NCBI GenBank assembly: GCA_042862465.1
Contig: JASTVH010000003.1
Coordinates: 124,001 to 188,000, forward strand
Length of the DNA: 64,000 bases
DNA from: JASTVH01 sp042862465
GTDB lineage: Bacteria > Pseudomonadota > Gammaproteobacteria > Pseudomonadales > Oleiphilaceae
Direction of reading: 5' to 3'
Every line of letters begins with the position of its first letter. The first letter of the stretch is position 1. The notes beneath the pieces were generated by a model. It saw only the letters and a program-made list of their open reading frames with translations. It did no database searches and had not been told where the DNA came from. Both the position numbers and the translations under genes were made by a program. Positions 53,643 through 63,081 of the stretch are shown one piece after another.

Positions 53643-54980
53643 TCAGTCCCGAATCAGCTTTTCCAGGTAATGGATGTTGAACTTGCGCTCCCGGAAGCCG
53701 TAGTCCCCCACCAGGCGATGGTGCAGCGAGGCGTTGGTCTTGATGCCCAGGACCACCAGCTCATCGAGGGCGTTGCGCATGCGGGCGATGGCGGTGTCAC
53801 GGTCGTCCGCGAAGGTGATCAGCTTGCCGATCAGTGAATCGTAATAGGGCGGTACGGTATAGCCGCTGTAGAGATGGGAATCGACCCGCACGCCATTGCC
53901 GCCGGGCGGATGGAACTGCTCGACCAGTCCGGGGCTGGGGGAAAAGGTCTGCGGGTCTTCGGCGTTGATCCGGCATTCCAGGGCATGCCCCTGCACCTTG
54001 ATGTCTTCCTGCTTGTAGGACAGCGGCAAGCCACTGGCGACACGCAGCTGTTCCTTGACGATATCGACACCGGTGACCATTTCCGTGACCGGGTGCTCCA
54101 CCTGCACGCGGGTGTTCATCTCGATGAAGAAATACTCTCCGTCCTGGTAGAGGAACTCGAAGGTGCCGGCGCCAACGTAGCCGATTTCATGGCAGGCCTG
54201 GACGCAGGCCTCGAAGACACGCTGGCGGGCCTCCTCGTCGATGTCCGGGGCCGGGGCCTCTTCCATGACTTTCTGGTGGCGCCGTTGCATCGAGCAGTCG
54301 CGGTCCCACAGGTGGATGGCGTTGCCGTGGGTGTCCGCCATGACCTGGATTTCCACGTGGCGCGGCCGGTCCAGATACTTTTCCAGGTAGACCGTGTCGT
54401 CGCCGAAGGCATTGAGCGCCTCGGAACGGGTGACGTGCACGTTCTTGAGCAGCGCTTCCTCGGAATAGACCACCTTCATGCCGCGGCCGCCTCCGCCGGA
54501 AGCCGCCTTGATCATGACCGGATAGCCAATCTCGCGGGCCGCTTCCAGGGCCTGGTGGTCACTGGTGAGCGGGCCGTTGGAGCCGGGTACCGTCGGCACG
54601 CCTGCCGCCTTCATGGCGCGGATGGCCGAGACCTTGTTGCCCATCAGGCGGATGACCCGGGCCGAGGGGCCGATAAACTTGAAGCCGCTCTTTTCCACCT
54701 GTTCGGCGAAGTCGGCATTTTCCGCCAGGAAGCCGTAGCCGGGATGGATGGCCACGGTGTCGGTCACTTCCGCGGCGCTGATGATGGCGGGGATGTTGAG
54801 GTAGCTGTCCTTGGCGGCGTTGGGGCCGATACAGACGGACTCATCGGCCAGGCGGACATGCATCAGGTCCCGGTCGATCTGGGAGTGCACCGCCACGGTG
54901 GCGATGCCCAGTTCCTTACAGGCTCTCAGGATGCGCAGGGCAATTTCGCCCCGGTTGGCAATCAGAACTTTTTCGATCAT
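53643..54980 (-). CDS. accC: Acetyl-CoA carboxylase biotin carboxylase subunit
   Basis: A 445-residue ATP-grasp enzyme carboxylating the biotin on AccB. Family blocks are EKVLIANRGEIALRILRACKELG at the start, HPGYGFLAENADFAE, the ATP loop KAASGGGGRGMKVV, EKYLDRPRHVEIQVMAD, and EMNTRVQVEHPVTEMVTG. I place the start at MIEKVL (54980) by family length; an ATG three codons earlier (54989) is equally open. It lies 52 bp after accB. Confidence 0.97.
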   Translation of the reverse strand: MIEKVLIANRGEIALRILRACKELGIATVAVHSQIDRDLMHVRLADESVCIGPNAAKDSYLNIPAIISAAEVTDTVAIHPGYGFLAENADFAEQVEKSGFKFIGPSARVIRLMGNKVSAIRAMKAAGVPTVPGSNGPLTSDHQALEAAREIGYPVMIKAASGGGGRGMKVVYSEEALLKNVHVTRSEALNAFGDDTVYLEKYLDRPRHVEIQVMADTHGNAIHLWDRDCSMQRRHQKVMEEAPAPDIDEEARQRVFEACVQACHEIGYVGAGTFEFLYQDGEYFFIEMNTRVQVEHPVTEMVTGVDIVKEQLRVASGLPLSYKQEDIKVQGHALECRINAEDPQTFSPSPGLVEQFHPPGGNGVRVDSHLYSGYTVPPYYDSLIGKLITFADDRDTAIARMRNALDELVVLGIKTNASLHHRLVGDYGFRERKFNIHYLEKLIRD

Positions 54981-55032
54981 GGCAGTCACGATTGGTTGTG
55001 GGCGGCACAGGCAAGGTCGACCGGGTGACCGG

Positions 55033-55482
55033 TCAGGTGATCACGAACATGGGCTGGTCGAATTCGACCGGCTGCCCATTCTCCACCAGGATCTCGCTGA
55101 TGGTGCCGCTCTTGTCCGCCTCGATCTGGTTCATCATCTTCATGGCTTCGACGATACAGATGACGTCGCCGGCCTTGACCGTCTGCCCCACCTCCACGAA
55201 AGAGGGCGAGCTGGGAGACGGCGCCCGGTAGAAGGTGCCGACCATGGGCGAGCGCACCAGATGGCCCTTGGGTTTTTCCGGCTCGTCCGGCTTGCTGTTG
55301 TCGGATTTTTCCGACGCGGGGGCCGGGGCAGGCTGGGGTGCCGGCTGCGGGGCCGCCATGGGCGCCGGTTGGGCGTGACGGCGGGAGATGCGGACGGCGT
55401 CGTCGCCTTCCTTGATCTCCAGCTCCTCGATGTCCGACTCTTCGAGCAGTTCGATCAGTTTCTTGATTTTGCGAATATCCAT
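55033..55482 (-). CDS. accB: Biotin carboxyl carrier protein of acetyl-CoA carboxylase
   Basis: A 149-residue carrier. It has an N-terminal helix (DIRKIKKLIELLEESDIEELE), a Pro/Ala-rich linker and the biotinyl domain with the biotin Lys in VEAMKMMN. It shuttles carboxyl-biotin between AccC and the AccA/AccD transferase. It is 12 bp from aroQ upstream and 52 bp from accC downstream. Length is typical (about 150-156). Confidence 0.97.
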   Translation of the reverse strand: MDIRKIKKLIELLEESDIEELEIKEGDDAVRISRRHAQPAPMAAPQPAPQPAPAPASEKSDNSKPDEPEKPKGHLVRSPMVGTFYRAPSPSSPSFVEVGQTVKAGDVICIVEAMKMMNQIEADKSGTISEILVENGQPVEFDQPMFVIT

Positions 55483-55494
55483 GGTTCGCTCTCG

Positions 55495-55941
55495 TCAGGC
55501 TGTTGCAGTGCACCGGGTGATCGCCGCCGACAGGGCGAGGTCGTAACCCTGGCTTCCCAGGCCACAGATCACGCCTTCGGCAATGTCCGAGAAATAGGAA
55601 TGCCGGCGGAAAGGTTCACGGGCGTGCACATTGGAAAGGTGTACTTCGATAAAGGGAATCTGAACGCCCAGCAGGGCATCGCGCAGGGCGACGCTGGTGT
55701 GGGTGAAGGCGGCCGGATTGAAGATGATGAAATCCACCCCTTCGGTGCGGGCGTCATGAATGCGCTCGATCAGTTCATATTCGGCATTGCTTTGCACATG
55801 CAGCAGGTGGTGGCCCGATTCGGCGGCCTGGTCGTGCAGGCGCTGGTGGATGTCATCCAGGGTTTCGTGGCCGTAGACCTCCGGTTCGCGGGTTCCAAGC
55901 AGGTTCAGGTTCGGACCGTGGAGCACGAGGATGGTGGCCAT
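55495..55941 (-). CDS. aroQ: Type II 3-dehydroquinate dehydratase
   Basis: A 148-residue shikimate-pathway enzyme, first in the accBC operon. Signatures are ILVLHGPNLNLLGTREPEVYG, the catalytic Tyr and Arg of that loop, FIIFNPAAFTHTSVALRDALL and EVHLSNVHAREPFRRHS. It forms a dodecamer in other species. AAGGGAAC precedes the ATG. The 163 bp upstream of its start, before the palindrome at 56105, must hold the operon promoter. Confidence 0.97.
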   Translation of the reverse strand: MATILVLHGPNLNLLGTREPEVYGHETLDDIHQRLHDQAAESGHHLLHVQSNAEYELIERIHDARTEGVDFIIFNPAAFTHTSVALRDALLGVQIPFIEVHLSNVHAREPFRRHSYFSDIAEGVICGLGSQGYDLALSAAITRCTATA

Positions 55942-56104
55942 TCAGAGTTCCCTTGCTGTGGACGTTTTGCGCAAATGCCGACACGTTCGGCAAAGTTTGA
56001 ACGCTTTACATTGCAAGTTCAATACAAATAGCGCATTTCTGGTGAGCCATTCTGGGCCTGAATGGGGATGGCGTCCATAAGACGATGGTGGAGGGGAGGG
56101 GGTT

Positions 56105-56132
56105 GTCCGACGTCAAACAGTGGACGTCGGAC
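56105..56132. repeat. GACGTC palindrome after the response-regulator GGDEF gene
   Basis: GTCCGACGTC (56105-56114) pairs with GACGTCGGAC (56123-56132), loop of 8. It lies 12 bp from the stop codon of the leftward gene at 56145. Confidence 0.8.
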
Positions 56133-56144
56133 GTGCAGCTGCCG

Positions 56145-57785
56145 CTAGTGGTGGGAAGGAGCTTCCGGCTCTTCCGGGGCAACGCAGAGGCGGTTGCGGC
56201 CTTCGCGCTTGGCCTCGTAGAGGGCCTGGTCGGCACGTTCGCACAATTGCTGGGCAGACTCGCCGGGCTTGCACACGGCAATGCCGCAACTGAAGGTGAC
56301 CCGGAATTCCCGGTCACCGGCCGGATGCAGCAGCTCGCTGAAGCGGTCGCGGATCTCGTTGAGGACATTGCGGGCATCGGATTCGCGCGTCTCCGGCAGG
56401 ATGATGGCGAACTCCTCGCCGCCGTAGCGGCCGATGTGGTCGGTCTTGCGCAGGCGCTGCTTGAGGAACATCGACAGGCTGCGCAGCACTCGGTCACCCA
56501 TGGGGTGGCCGTAGGTGTCGTTGATCTTCTTGAAGAAGTCGATGTCCAGCATGGCGAAGGTCAGCGAGGTGCCCTTCTGTTGGGCCCGGGTGATTTCCAC
56601 ATCCAACAGGTGCAGGGTGTGGGTGTGGTTGTACAGGCCGGTCAGGCTGTCGCGGATCATCAGTGCCAGCAGCGAGCGGGCGCGGCGGCCGCGGTTGTGG
56701 ATCGTGGCGATCAGGTGCTTGGGATCGATCGGCTTGGTGAGGAAGTCGTCGCCGCCCAGGCTCATGGCGTGGAGCTGCTTGTTGACGTCGTCTTCCGCCG
56801 ACAGATAGATGATCGGCACGCTGTGCAGGCGATCCTGCTGACGGATCACCCGGGCGATTTCCATGCCGGTGCAGCCGGGCATGTACATGTCGAGGATGAT
56901 GATTTCCGGGGAGAACTCCTCCAGCGCCTTGATGACCTGCATGGGGTCGGTGATGATGCAGGACTTCATGCCGGCCTTGTTGAGGGCGTTCTCCATGAAC
57001 TTGGCCTGGGCCCGGGAATCGTCCACCACCAGCACCCGATAGGGTTCGATCGGATTGGCGTGGGTGTAATTCTCGATCTTTTCGATCAGCTGGCCGGGAT
57101 CCACGGCGCGGAAGAAGAACTCCTCGCCGCCGGAGCGGGCCGCGCGCAGGCGGGTCTCGATACTGCCGTCGTCGGCGCTGATGTAGATGATCGGAATCGG
57201 GGTTTCGTGTTGGGTTTGCAGGGATTCCACGGTCTCGATACCGGCATGGCGGTGGCCGCCGAAGTTGACATCGATGACGATGGTTTCCGGCTTGTGGCGC
57301 GCGCACTCTTCCAGCAACGCCTCGGGCGTTGAGAAGGAGGCGGCCCGGAAACCGAAGAATTCCATCTGCTTGATGATCCGCAGGGCCTCCTCGGGATTGG
57401 CCATGGCCAGATAGATCGGCGTGCGCACATAGGTGCGCGGGGGCTCGTCGTGGTCCTTGTCGCTGCGGCGCAGGGTGCACTGGCTGAGCTGGTCCATGGC
57501 CGCCTGGATGTGCTTGCTGGCCGACTCGCTGGGCTCCTCGCCCGCGGGCCACAGCTTCATGGCCCGGCTCAGCGCCTTGGCGGCCGCACCATGACGCTCC
57601 ATTTCAAAGCGCCGGGCATACTTGTCCAGCTTCTCGATGCCGGTCTCGATGTCCTCTCGCAGCTGCACAGAGCGCCCAGCGCTTTCCCGTGCCTTTTGCC
57701 AGGTTTCCAGAATGACGCGCGCCTGGGTGGTGACGCGTTTGGCGAAATGCTGCTTGAGCTTGTCCCGCTGACTTGCTTCGCTCAT
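56145..57785 (-). CDS. Double-receiver diguanylate cyclase with Hpt-like N domain
   Basis: A 546-residue protein. The N-terminal ~115 residues are helical with an Hpt-like pattern (FEMERHGAAAKALSRAMKL has a His). Receiver 1 (about 125-240) has its Asp in TIVIDVNFGGH and a Tyr/Ser-rich switch. Receiver 2 (about 252-370) keeps LVVDDSRAQAKF, the phospho-Asp in IIILDMYMPG and the Lys in LTKPID. The GGDEF domain ends the protein with GRYGGEEF and an RxxD site (RKTD), so it should be active and feedback-inhibited. This resembles the PleD/WspR class. The gene is monocistronic. Confidence 0.9.
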   Translation of the reverse strand: MSEASQRDKLKQHFAKRVTTQARVILETWQKARESAGRSVQLREDIETGIEKLDKYARRFEMERHGAAAKALSRAMKLWPAGEEPSESASKHIQAAMDQLSQCTLRRSDKDHDEPPRTYVRTPIYLAMANPEEALRIIKQMEFFGFRAASFSTPEALLEECARHKPETIVIDVNFGGHRHAGIETVESLQTQHETPIPIIYISADDGSIETRLRAARSGGEEFFFRAVDPGQLIEKIENYTHANPIEPYRVLVVDDSRAQAKFMENALNKAGMKSCIITDPMQVIKALEEFSPEIIILDMYMPGCTGMEIARVIRQQDRLHSVPIIYLSAEDDVNKQLHAMSLGGDDFLTKPIDPKHLIATIHNRGRRARSLLALMIRDSLTGLYNHTHTLHLLDVEITRAQQKGTSLTFAMLDIDFFKKINDTYGHPMGDRVLRSLSMFLKQRLRKTDHIGRYGGEEFAIILPETRESDARNVLNEIRDRFSELLHPAGDREFRVTFSCGIAVCKPGESAQQLCERADQALYEAKREGRNRLCVAPEEPEAPSHH

Positions 57786-58074
57786 TCACTAATGCCTTGT
57801 TGCATACTATTGTTCTGAGAGTTAAAGGCCGTGCTGTTGCCGGGATCGCAAACAGTCCGGGAGTGGGGTGTAAACCGGTAGGTTCCGGGCGCCTGATGCG
57901 CTACTTTAACCCCAAGTGCATCCTTACAGTGTAGATTCAATCCGGCAGTCTACAGGGCTAAATCGTGTTATTGTCCTTACTCTAGTGTAAACGATTGTAA
58001 TATCGAGACTTCTGTCGGAAGATGGAAAGGCTCCCAGCTGGCTCTCCGAGGGGCGCAAATAGCGTATAGCCGTC

Positions 58075-60048
58075 ATGACCGAAAACGAGACCCATAACGT
58101 CCCCACGCTACGCACGGTGCTGTTCCTGTTTATCGGCATCCTGCTGATAGTGCTGCTGGTGGTCAGCGCCTATTCCGGCTTTGCCCGCTTTCGCGACTAT
58201 CTGGCCGACGAGTTGACGGTACGCGCCAATGACGGTGCCGTGGCCCTGGGACTGTCGCTCTCCCATGCCGTCGATACCTCCGATCAGGCGGCCGTGGCGT
58301 CGGTTTTCAATGCCATGTTCGACAGTAGCCACTATTCCACTCTGCAGTTTTACGACCACCAGCAGCGTTTGATCATCGAGCGGCGGATGGACACCACCGA
58401 ATACGGGGTGCCGGACTGGTTTGTGGGGCTGGTACACCTGCCCAGCCCGGAGGCACAGGCCGAAGTGGTCAAAGGCTGGCAGCAGCTGGGGCAGGTGCGG
58501 GTGGTGGCCAATCCGGGCCCGGCCTATCAGGATTTCTGGAAGACCATGCAGGTCCAGGCACTGTGGTTTCTGGGCATCGCCGCGATCGCTTTGTTCCTGG
58601 CCTCCCGCGGGGTGGCGCTGATTCTGCGGCCGTTGCGGTCCATGGAGCGTCAGGCCCACGATATCGAGAACCGCGATTTCAGTGCCCGGGTCATGTTGCC
58701 CGGGACCCGGGAGCTGCGCCGGGTGGCCCGCTCCATGAACCAGATGGCTGAGGAGCTGGGCAAACTGTTTCAGGGGCAGCTGAGACTGATTGAAAATCTG
58801 CGCCGGGAAAGCCAGGAAGATCCTGTGACCGGGCTGCAGAATCGGCGCGCCTTCGACCAGCGCCTGCAGACGGAACTGGAAGGAGACGAAACCTCCCAGG
58901 CCGGCACCCTGATCCTCATCCAGCTGGACGGGTTCCAGGCGTTCAATACCGAGTTTGGCCGTGAAGCCGGTGACAACCTGTTGCGTCAGGTGGCCGGGCA
59001 TTTGCGGGATTTCCTCCACCAGCATGCCGGTGCCTTTGCCGGGCGGCGTGGTGGTGCCGAATTCGTGCTGTTCATTCCCGGCGTTGGGGTGGTGGATGCC
59101 GAGCATTGGCTGACCCACCTCCTGGAGCAACTGGAAACCGATTATCAGGCCCGCGCCGGTGATTTGCAGGTCGCGGTGTATGCCGGCCTGGCGTTTGCCG
59201 GTGAGCCGGAACATTCACGCTCGCAGCTGCTGGCCCAGGCGGATGCCGCCCTGCGTCAGGCCCAGTCGGAGACCGGTGACCGTCGTCATCACTTCGCTAC
59301 GGTTTCCCGGGCACTGCCGGCAGAGCGCTGGCGGGAGCGTCTGGAGCAGGCGCTGGAGAAACAGAAGCTCCAGCTGATCTATCAGCCGGTGGTGGACCGG
59401 ACCGATCAACGGGTGCTCTTCAATCAGGCCCTGTCCCGGGTGGTGCTGGATGGCGAGACCATCGCCGCTGCGCTGTTTGTGCCGGTGGCTGAGCGTTATG
59501 GTCTGACCTCGAAGCTGGACCAGCTGGCCCTGGAGCAGGCCGGGGCATTTCTGGAGCAAAGCCCCGATGTGGCCATGGCCGTTACCCTGGCCTCGGCCAC
59601 CCTGGCGGAGGAAAACTTTCTCACCTACCTCCAGGATTATCTGCGGTCCCGCCCGCAGGTGGCCGAACGGTTGTGGCTGTCGATTCACGAGGAGGCGGTG
59701 CGCTATCAGCCTGCCGGCGTTGAGCGTCTGATTCGGCTGGCCCACGAGGTGGGCGCCCGGGTCATGGTGGACCGCTTTGGCGTCGGCGGGGTCAGTTTCG
59801 ATTATCTGCACCGCTGGCGCGTGGATGCCATTCGCATCGATCGCAGCTTCATCCGGAATATCCACCAGCGGCGGGAAGCCGTGTTCTTTCTGCAGTCCAT
59901 CCTGCCCATTGCCCATGGTCGGCAGACCCAGGTCTTTGTCACCGGTGTGGAGAGCGCCGAAGAGTGGTCGGCGGTGCAAACGGTGGACATTGACGGCGCC
60001 ATGGGTTTCCATTTAGGCCGACCACGGGAAAATCCACAGGCAAGCTGA
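58075..60048 (+). CDS. LapD-like degenerate GGDEF-EAL receptor
   Basis: A 657-residue membrane protein. It has a TM helix (VLFLFIGILLIVLLVVSAYS), a periplasmic sensor (about 40-155) with the LapD-type GW motif (VVKGWQQLGQVRVVANPG), a second TM, a HAMP domain (about 185-240), then GGDEF and EAL domains. Both are degenerate: GGDEF is GGAEF (326-330), and in EAL the motif is QAL, DDFG is VDRFG, the KxD Lys is Arg (IRIDRSF) and the later Glu is Thr (VTGVES). That fits LapD, a c-di-GMP-binding receptor that controls the protease LapG and an adhesin. No lapG gene is visible here. DUF2333 follows. Confidence 0.88.
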   Translation: MTENETHNVPTLRTVLFLFIGILLIVLLVVSAYSGFARFRDYLADELTVRANDGAVALGLSLSHAVDTSDQAAVASVFNAMFDSSHYSTLQFYDHQQRLIIERRMDTTEYGVPDWFVGLVHLPSPEAQAEVVKGWQQLGQVRVVANPGPAYQDFWKTMQVQALWFLGIAAIALFLASRGVALILRPLRSMERQAHDIENRDFSARVMLPGTRELRRVARSMNQMAEELGKLFQGQLRLIENLRRESQEDPVTGLQNRRAFDQRLQTELEGDETSQAGTLILIQLDGFQAFNTEFGREAGDNLLRQVAGHLRDFLHQHAGAFAGRRGGAEFVLFIPGVGVVDAEHWLTHLLEQLETDYQARAGDLQVAVYAGLAFAGEPEHSRSQLLAQADAALRQAQSETGDRRHHFATVSRALPAERWRERLEQALEKQKLQLIYQPVVDRTDQRVLFNQALSRVVLDGETIAAALFVPVAERYGLTSKLDQLALEQAGAFLEQSPDVAMAVTLASATLAEENFLTYLQDYLRSRPQVAERLWLSIHEEAVRYQPAGVERLIRLAHEVGARVMVDRFGVGGVSFDYLHRWRVDAIRIDRSFIRNIHQRREAVFFLQSILPIAHGRQTQVFVTGVESAEEWSAVQTVDIDGAMGFHLGRPRENPQAS

Positions 60049-60133
60049 CATCGTAACCGTAATCTGGAGCGGGCTTTTTCCCGCTGGCAATACGGTTGTT
60101 TCTTTTCGACAGCAAACAGGCCAATTGCGAGAC

Positions 60134-61171
60134 ATGAAGCACTTTATTAGAGAGCGCTGGGAAGATCTTGGGGATTATCTGGGGGGCGGCAGCTGGGCCA
60201 AATGGGTGCTCTGGCTGATCGTCATCTATCTGGTGATTGCGGTATTCGTCGGGATGTACTGGAGCGACGAGCCGGACACCTTCGATGTGCGAGCCCAGGC
60301 GCAGGCCATGGCCAAAGCCAACAATGAGGAACCGGTGGTGGGTTATACCTTCACCGCGACGGCCATCCATTTGGGCGAAACCCTGTTGAACAAGCCCGGC
60401 GGCTACGTTTCCAACGATATCCTGCCACCCGGTGTCTGGCTGGATAACATGCCCAGCTGGGAGTTCGGAGTGCTGGTCACCCTGCGTGACGTGACCCGGG
60501 CCATGCGCAGCAGTTTCAGCCGCTCCCAGAGCCAGTCTACGGAGGATCCGGATCTGACCGTGGCCGAGCCACAGTTCCACTTTGACTCCGACAGCTGGGC
60601 TATTCCGGCGACCGAAAGCGAATACCGGCGGGGGCTCAAGGCGCTGCGTAGCTATCTGCACCGGTTGTCCGATTCTAACCAGAGCGATGCGCAGTTCTAT
60701 GCCCGTGCCGACAATCTGCGCGTTTGGCTGGCGGACGTGGAAACGCGCCTGGGCAGCCTTTCCCGTCGCCTCAGTGAAAGTGTCGGCAAGCGCCGCATGA
60801 ACGAAGCCCTGGCAGGGGAGCCGGCCGCGCGGCAGTCGACTACGCAGCCAGAGTCGGAGGAGGTCAAGACACCCTGGACGCAGATCGACAACACCTTCTA
60901 CGAAGCACGGGGAACAGCTTTCGCGTTGCTGCACCTGCTGCGGGCAGTGGAAGTCGATTTCCGGGAAGTGCTGCGGGACAAGAATGCCATGGTGAGCCTG
61001 CAGCAGATCATCATCGAGCTTGAGGGCACGCAGCACGCCATGTGGAGCCCGGTGATTCTCAACGGCAGCGGCTTTGGTATCTTTGCCAACCACTCGCTGA
61101 CCATGGCCTCCTACCTGTCGCGGGCCAATGCCGCCATGATCGAGTTGCGGGAACTGTTGTCGCGGGGGTAA
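60134..61171 (+). CDS. DUF2333-family membrane-anchored protein
   Basis: A 345-residue protein with one N-terminal helix (WVLWLIVIYLVIAVFVGMYW) and a large extracytoplasmic domain. Family blocks are LNKPGGYVSNDILPPGVWLDN, WEFGVLVTLRDVTRAMRSSFSRSQSQS, TPWTQIDNTFYEARG and MVSLQQIIIELEGTQ. The DUF2333 family is known only in gammaproteobacteria and has no assigned function. The ATG at 60134 is preferred over a TTG at 60125. It is 85 bp after the LapD-like gene, so a link to envelope or biofilm control is possible by position only. Confidence 0.85.
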   Translation: MKHFIRERWEDLGDYLGGGSWAKWVLWLIVIYLVIAVFVGMYWSDEPDTFDVRAQAQAMAKANNEEPVVGYTFTATAIHLGETLLNKPGGYVSNDILPPGVWLDNMPSWEFGVLVTLRDVTRAMRSSFSRSQSQSTEDPDLTVAEPQFHFDSDSWAIPATESEYRRGLKALRSYLHRLSDSNQSDAQFYARADNLRVWLADVETRLGSLSRRLSESVGKRRMNEALAGEPAARQSTTQPESEEVKTPWTQIDNTFYEARGTAFALLHLLRAVEVDFREVLRDKNAMVSLQQIIIELEGTQHAMWSPVILNGSGFGIFANHSLTMASYLSRANAAMIELRELLSRG

Positions 61172-61185
61172 TGAGGGAAGGGAGC

Positions 61186-61210
61186 GCGTCCGACGTCTGA
61201 CGTCGGACGC
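61186..61210. repeat. GACGTC palindrome between convergent DUF2333 and ppa genes
   Basis: GCGTCCGACG (61186-61195) pairs with CGTCGGACGC (61201-61210) with a 5-nt centre TCTGA. It is 14 bp past the DUF2333 stop and 9 bp before the convergent ppa stop, and so could serve both transcripts. Confidence 0.85.
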
Positions 61211-61219
61211 AGCCAGGTG

Positions 61220-61750
61220 TCAGCCCTTGTTATAGGCGTCCACCGACTCGGTGATGGCCCGGCGAGCCGCTTCGGCATTGTCCCAGCCGTTGACCTTGAC
61301 CCACTTGCCGGCTTCCAGGTCCTTGTAGTTCTCAAAGAAATGGGTGATCTGTTCGCGCAGCAGCTGCGGCAGATCTTCCACTTCCTTGATGTCATCGTAC
61401 AGCGGGCTCAGCTTGTGGTGCGGTACCGCCACCAGCTTGGCATCTTCACCGGCCTCGTCTTCCATGTTCAGCACGCCCACCGGACGGCAGCGGATGATTG
61501 AGCCGGGCTGGACCGGGTACGGGGTGACCACCAGAACGTCCAGGGGGTCGCCGTCATCCGCCAGGGTGTGTGGAATGAAGCCGTAGTTGGCCGGGTAGAA
61601 CATCGGGGTGGCCATGAAACGGTCAACCAGCACGGCACCCATTTCCTTATCGATTTCATACTTGATCGGCGCACCGTTGGCCGGGATTTCGATGGCCACG
61701 TAGATGTCTTCGGGCGGATTCTTGCCGGCGGGAATGTTGTCAAACAGCAT
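61220..61750 (-). CDS. ppa: Inorganic pyrophosphatase
   Basis: A 176-residue family I pyrophosphatase hydrolysing PPi to phosphate, soluble hexamer. The active-site segment DDGDPLDVLV carries the three metal-binding Asp residues; other blocks are IKYEIDKEMGAVLVDRF, NYGFIPHTL and KDLEAGKWVKVNGW. Length matches E. coli Ppa (176). AAGGA precedes the ATG with 8-bp spacing. Confidence 0.97.
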   Translation of the reverse strand: MLFDNIPAGKNPPEDIYVAIEIPANGAPIKYEIDKEMGAVLVDRFMATPMFYPANYGFIPHTLADDGDPLDVLVVTPYPVQPGSIIRCRPVGVLNMEDEAGEDAKLVAVPHHKLSPLYDDIKEVEDLPQLLREQITHFFENYKDLEAGKWVKVNGWDNAEAARRAITESVDAYNKG

Positions 61751-61831
61751 GATCGTGATCCTTCAGTTGAACGTCAGATGGAAAAAGTGGGGGGAATTAT
61801 ACGGGAACGGGGTTGTGTGAGAAATGCCCCG

Positions 61832-62980
61832 TCAAAGCCCCATCTGTTTGGCAATCAGTTCCTTCATGATCTCGGTCGTGCCGCCGCCAATGGTCAGAAT
61901 GCGGGCATCTCGGTAGAGCCGTTCCACCACCGATTCGCGCATGTAACCCATGCCACCGAACAGCTGGACCGCCTCGCGGGTAACGCGCTCGCAGGCCTCG
62001 GTGCTGAAGTTCTTGGCCATGGCCACCTGTTTGATGGGATTCTTGCCGGCCTGCATCAGGGCCGCGCAGCGGTAACTGTACTCCCGGGCGATATCGATCT
62101 CGGTGGCCATGTCCACCAGCTTGTGGCGGGTCACCTGAAAGCCCTGGATCGGTCGCCCGAAGGCTTCCCGCTGGCGGCAGTAGGCCATGGCCTCCTCCAG
62201 GGCGATCTGGGCGGTGGTGTACGCCATGATGCTCAGCATCAGCCGTTCGCGCAGGAAGTTGGCCATGATGGCGATGAAGCCAGCATTCTCGGCGCCAATG
62301 AGGTTGCCGGCGGGGACGCGGCAGTCGTCAAAGAACAGCTCTGCGGTATCGCTGGCCCACCAGCCCATCTTGCGCAGCTTGCGGCCCACGGTGAACCCGG
62401 GGCGGTCCTTCTCGATCAGCAGCAGGCTGATACCGCCATGGCCCTCGCCGCCCGTGCGCACCGCCACGGTGTAATAGTCGGCCCTTACGCCACTGGTAAT
62501 GAAGGTCTTGCTGCCGTTCACCCGGTATTCATCGCCCTCGCGCACCGCGCGGGTCTTGAGGCGCGCCACATCGGAGCCCCCGCCGGGTTCGGTGATCGCC
62601 AGGGCGGCAACCTTCTCGCCCCGCAATACCGCGGGCACGACCTTCTCTTTCACCTCGGGTGACGCCCACTGCACCACCGGGGGCAGGGCAATATCCAGTG
62701 AACCCAGGCCGGCCACCAGCCCGCCGGAAGTGGAGCGCATCAATTCCTCACTGACCGCGGTCTTGAGGAAAATGTCGCCCTCACCGGTACCGCCCAGGGC
62801 TTCGGGATATCCAATTCCCAGCAGCCCGGCCGCGCCCGCCTTGGCGTAAAGCTCCCGGGGAAACTCGCCGGCTTCTTCCCACTCGTCGATGTGGGGCAGG
62901 ATCTCTTGCTCGACAAAGCGCCGCGCGGTCTGCCGCGCCTGTTCGTGGGTCTCGTTGAAGTAGCTGATCTCCGCGGCCAT
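61832..62980 (-). CDS. Acyl-CoA dehydrogenase
   Basis: A 382-residue FAD enzyme of the acyl-CoA dehydrogenase family. The start at 62980 (MAAEISYFNETHEQ) has AAAGGGGAAC upstream and the right length; the longer open frame lacks a ribosome site. Signatures are GIGYPEALGGTGEGD, the FAD/substrate block ALAITEPGGGSDVARLKTRA, and the C-terminal AVQLFGGMGYMRESVVERLYRDARI with the Gly-rich signature and Arg. Chain-length specificity cannot be read from sequence; beta-oxidation or branched-chain use are both possible. Confidence 0.92.
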   Translation of the reverse strand: MAAEISYFNETHEQARQTARRFVEQEILPHIDEWEEAGEFPRELYAKAGAAGLLGIGYPEALGGTGEGDIFLKTAVSEELMRSTSGGLVAGLGSLDIALPPVVQWASPEVKEKVVPAVLRGEKVAALAITEPGGGSDVARLKTRAVREGDEYRVNGSKTFITSGVRADYYTVAVRTGGEGHGGISLLLIEKDRPGFTVGRKLRKMGWWASDTAELFFDDCRVPAGNLIGAENAGFIAIMANFLRERLMLSIMAYTTAQIALEEAMAYCRQREAFGRPIQGFQVTRHKLVDMATEIDIAREYSYRCAALMQAGKNPIKQVAMAKNFSTEACERVTREAVQLFGGMGYMRESVVERLYRDARILTIGGGTTEIMKELIAKQMGL

Positions 62981-63081
62981 GGCGAGCGTTCCCCTTTTGC
63001 TGTGCTGTATCGGAGGAATGAGTGTGCCGCAGTTGGTGGTACCAAGCAAGCGCTTGGTTGTTGTTGGGGGTCGAGCATACG

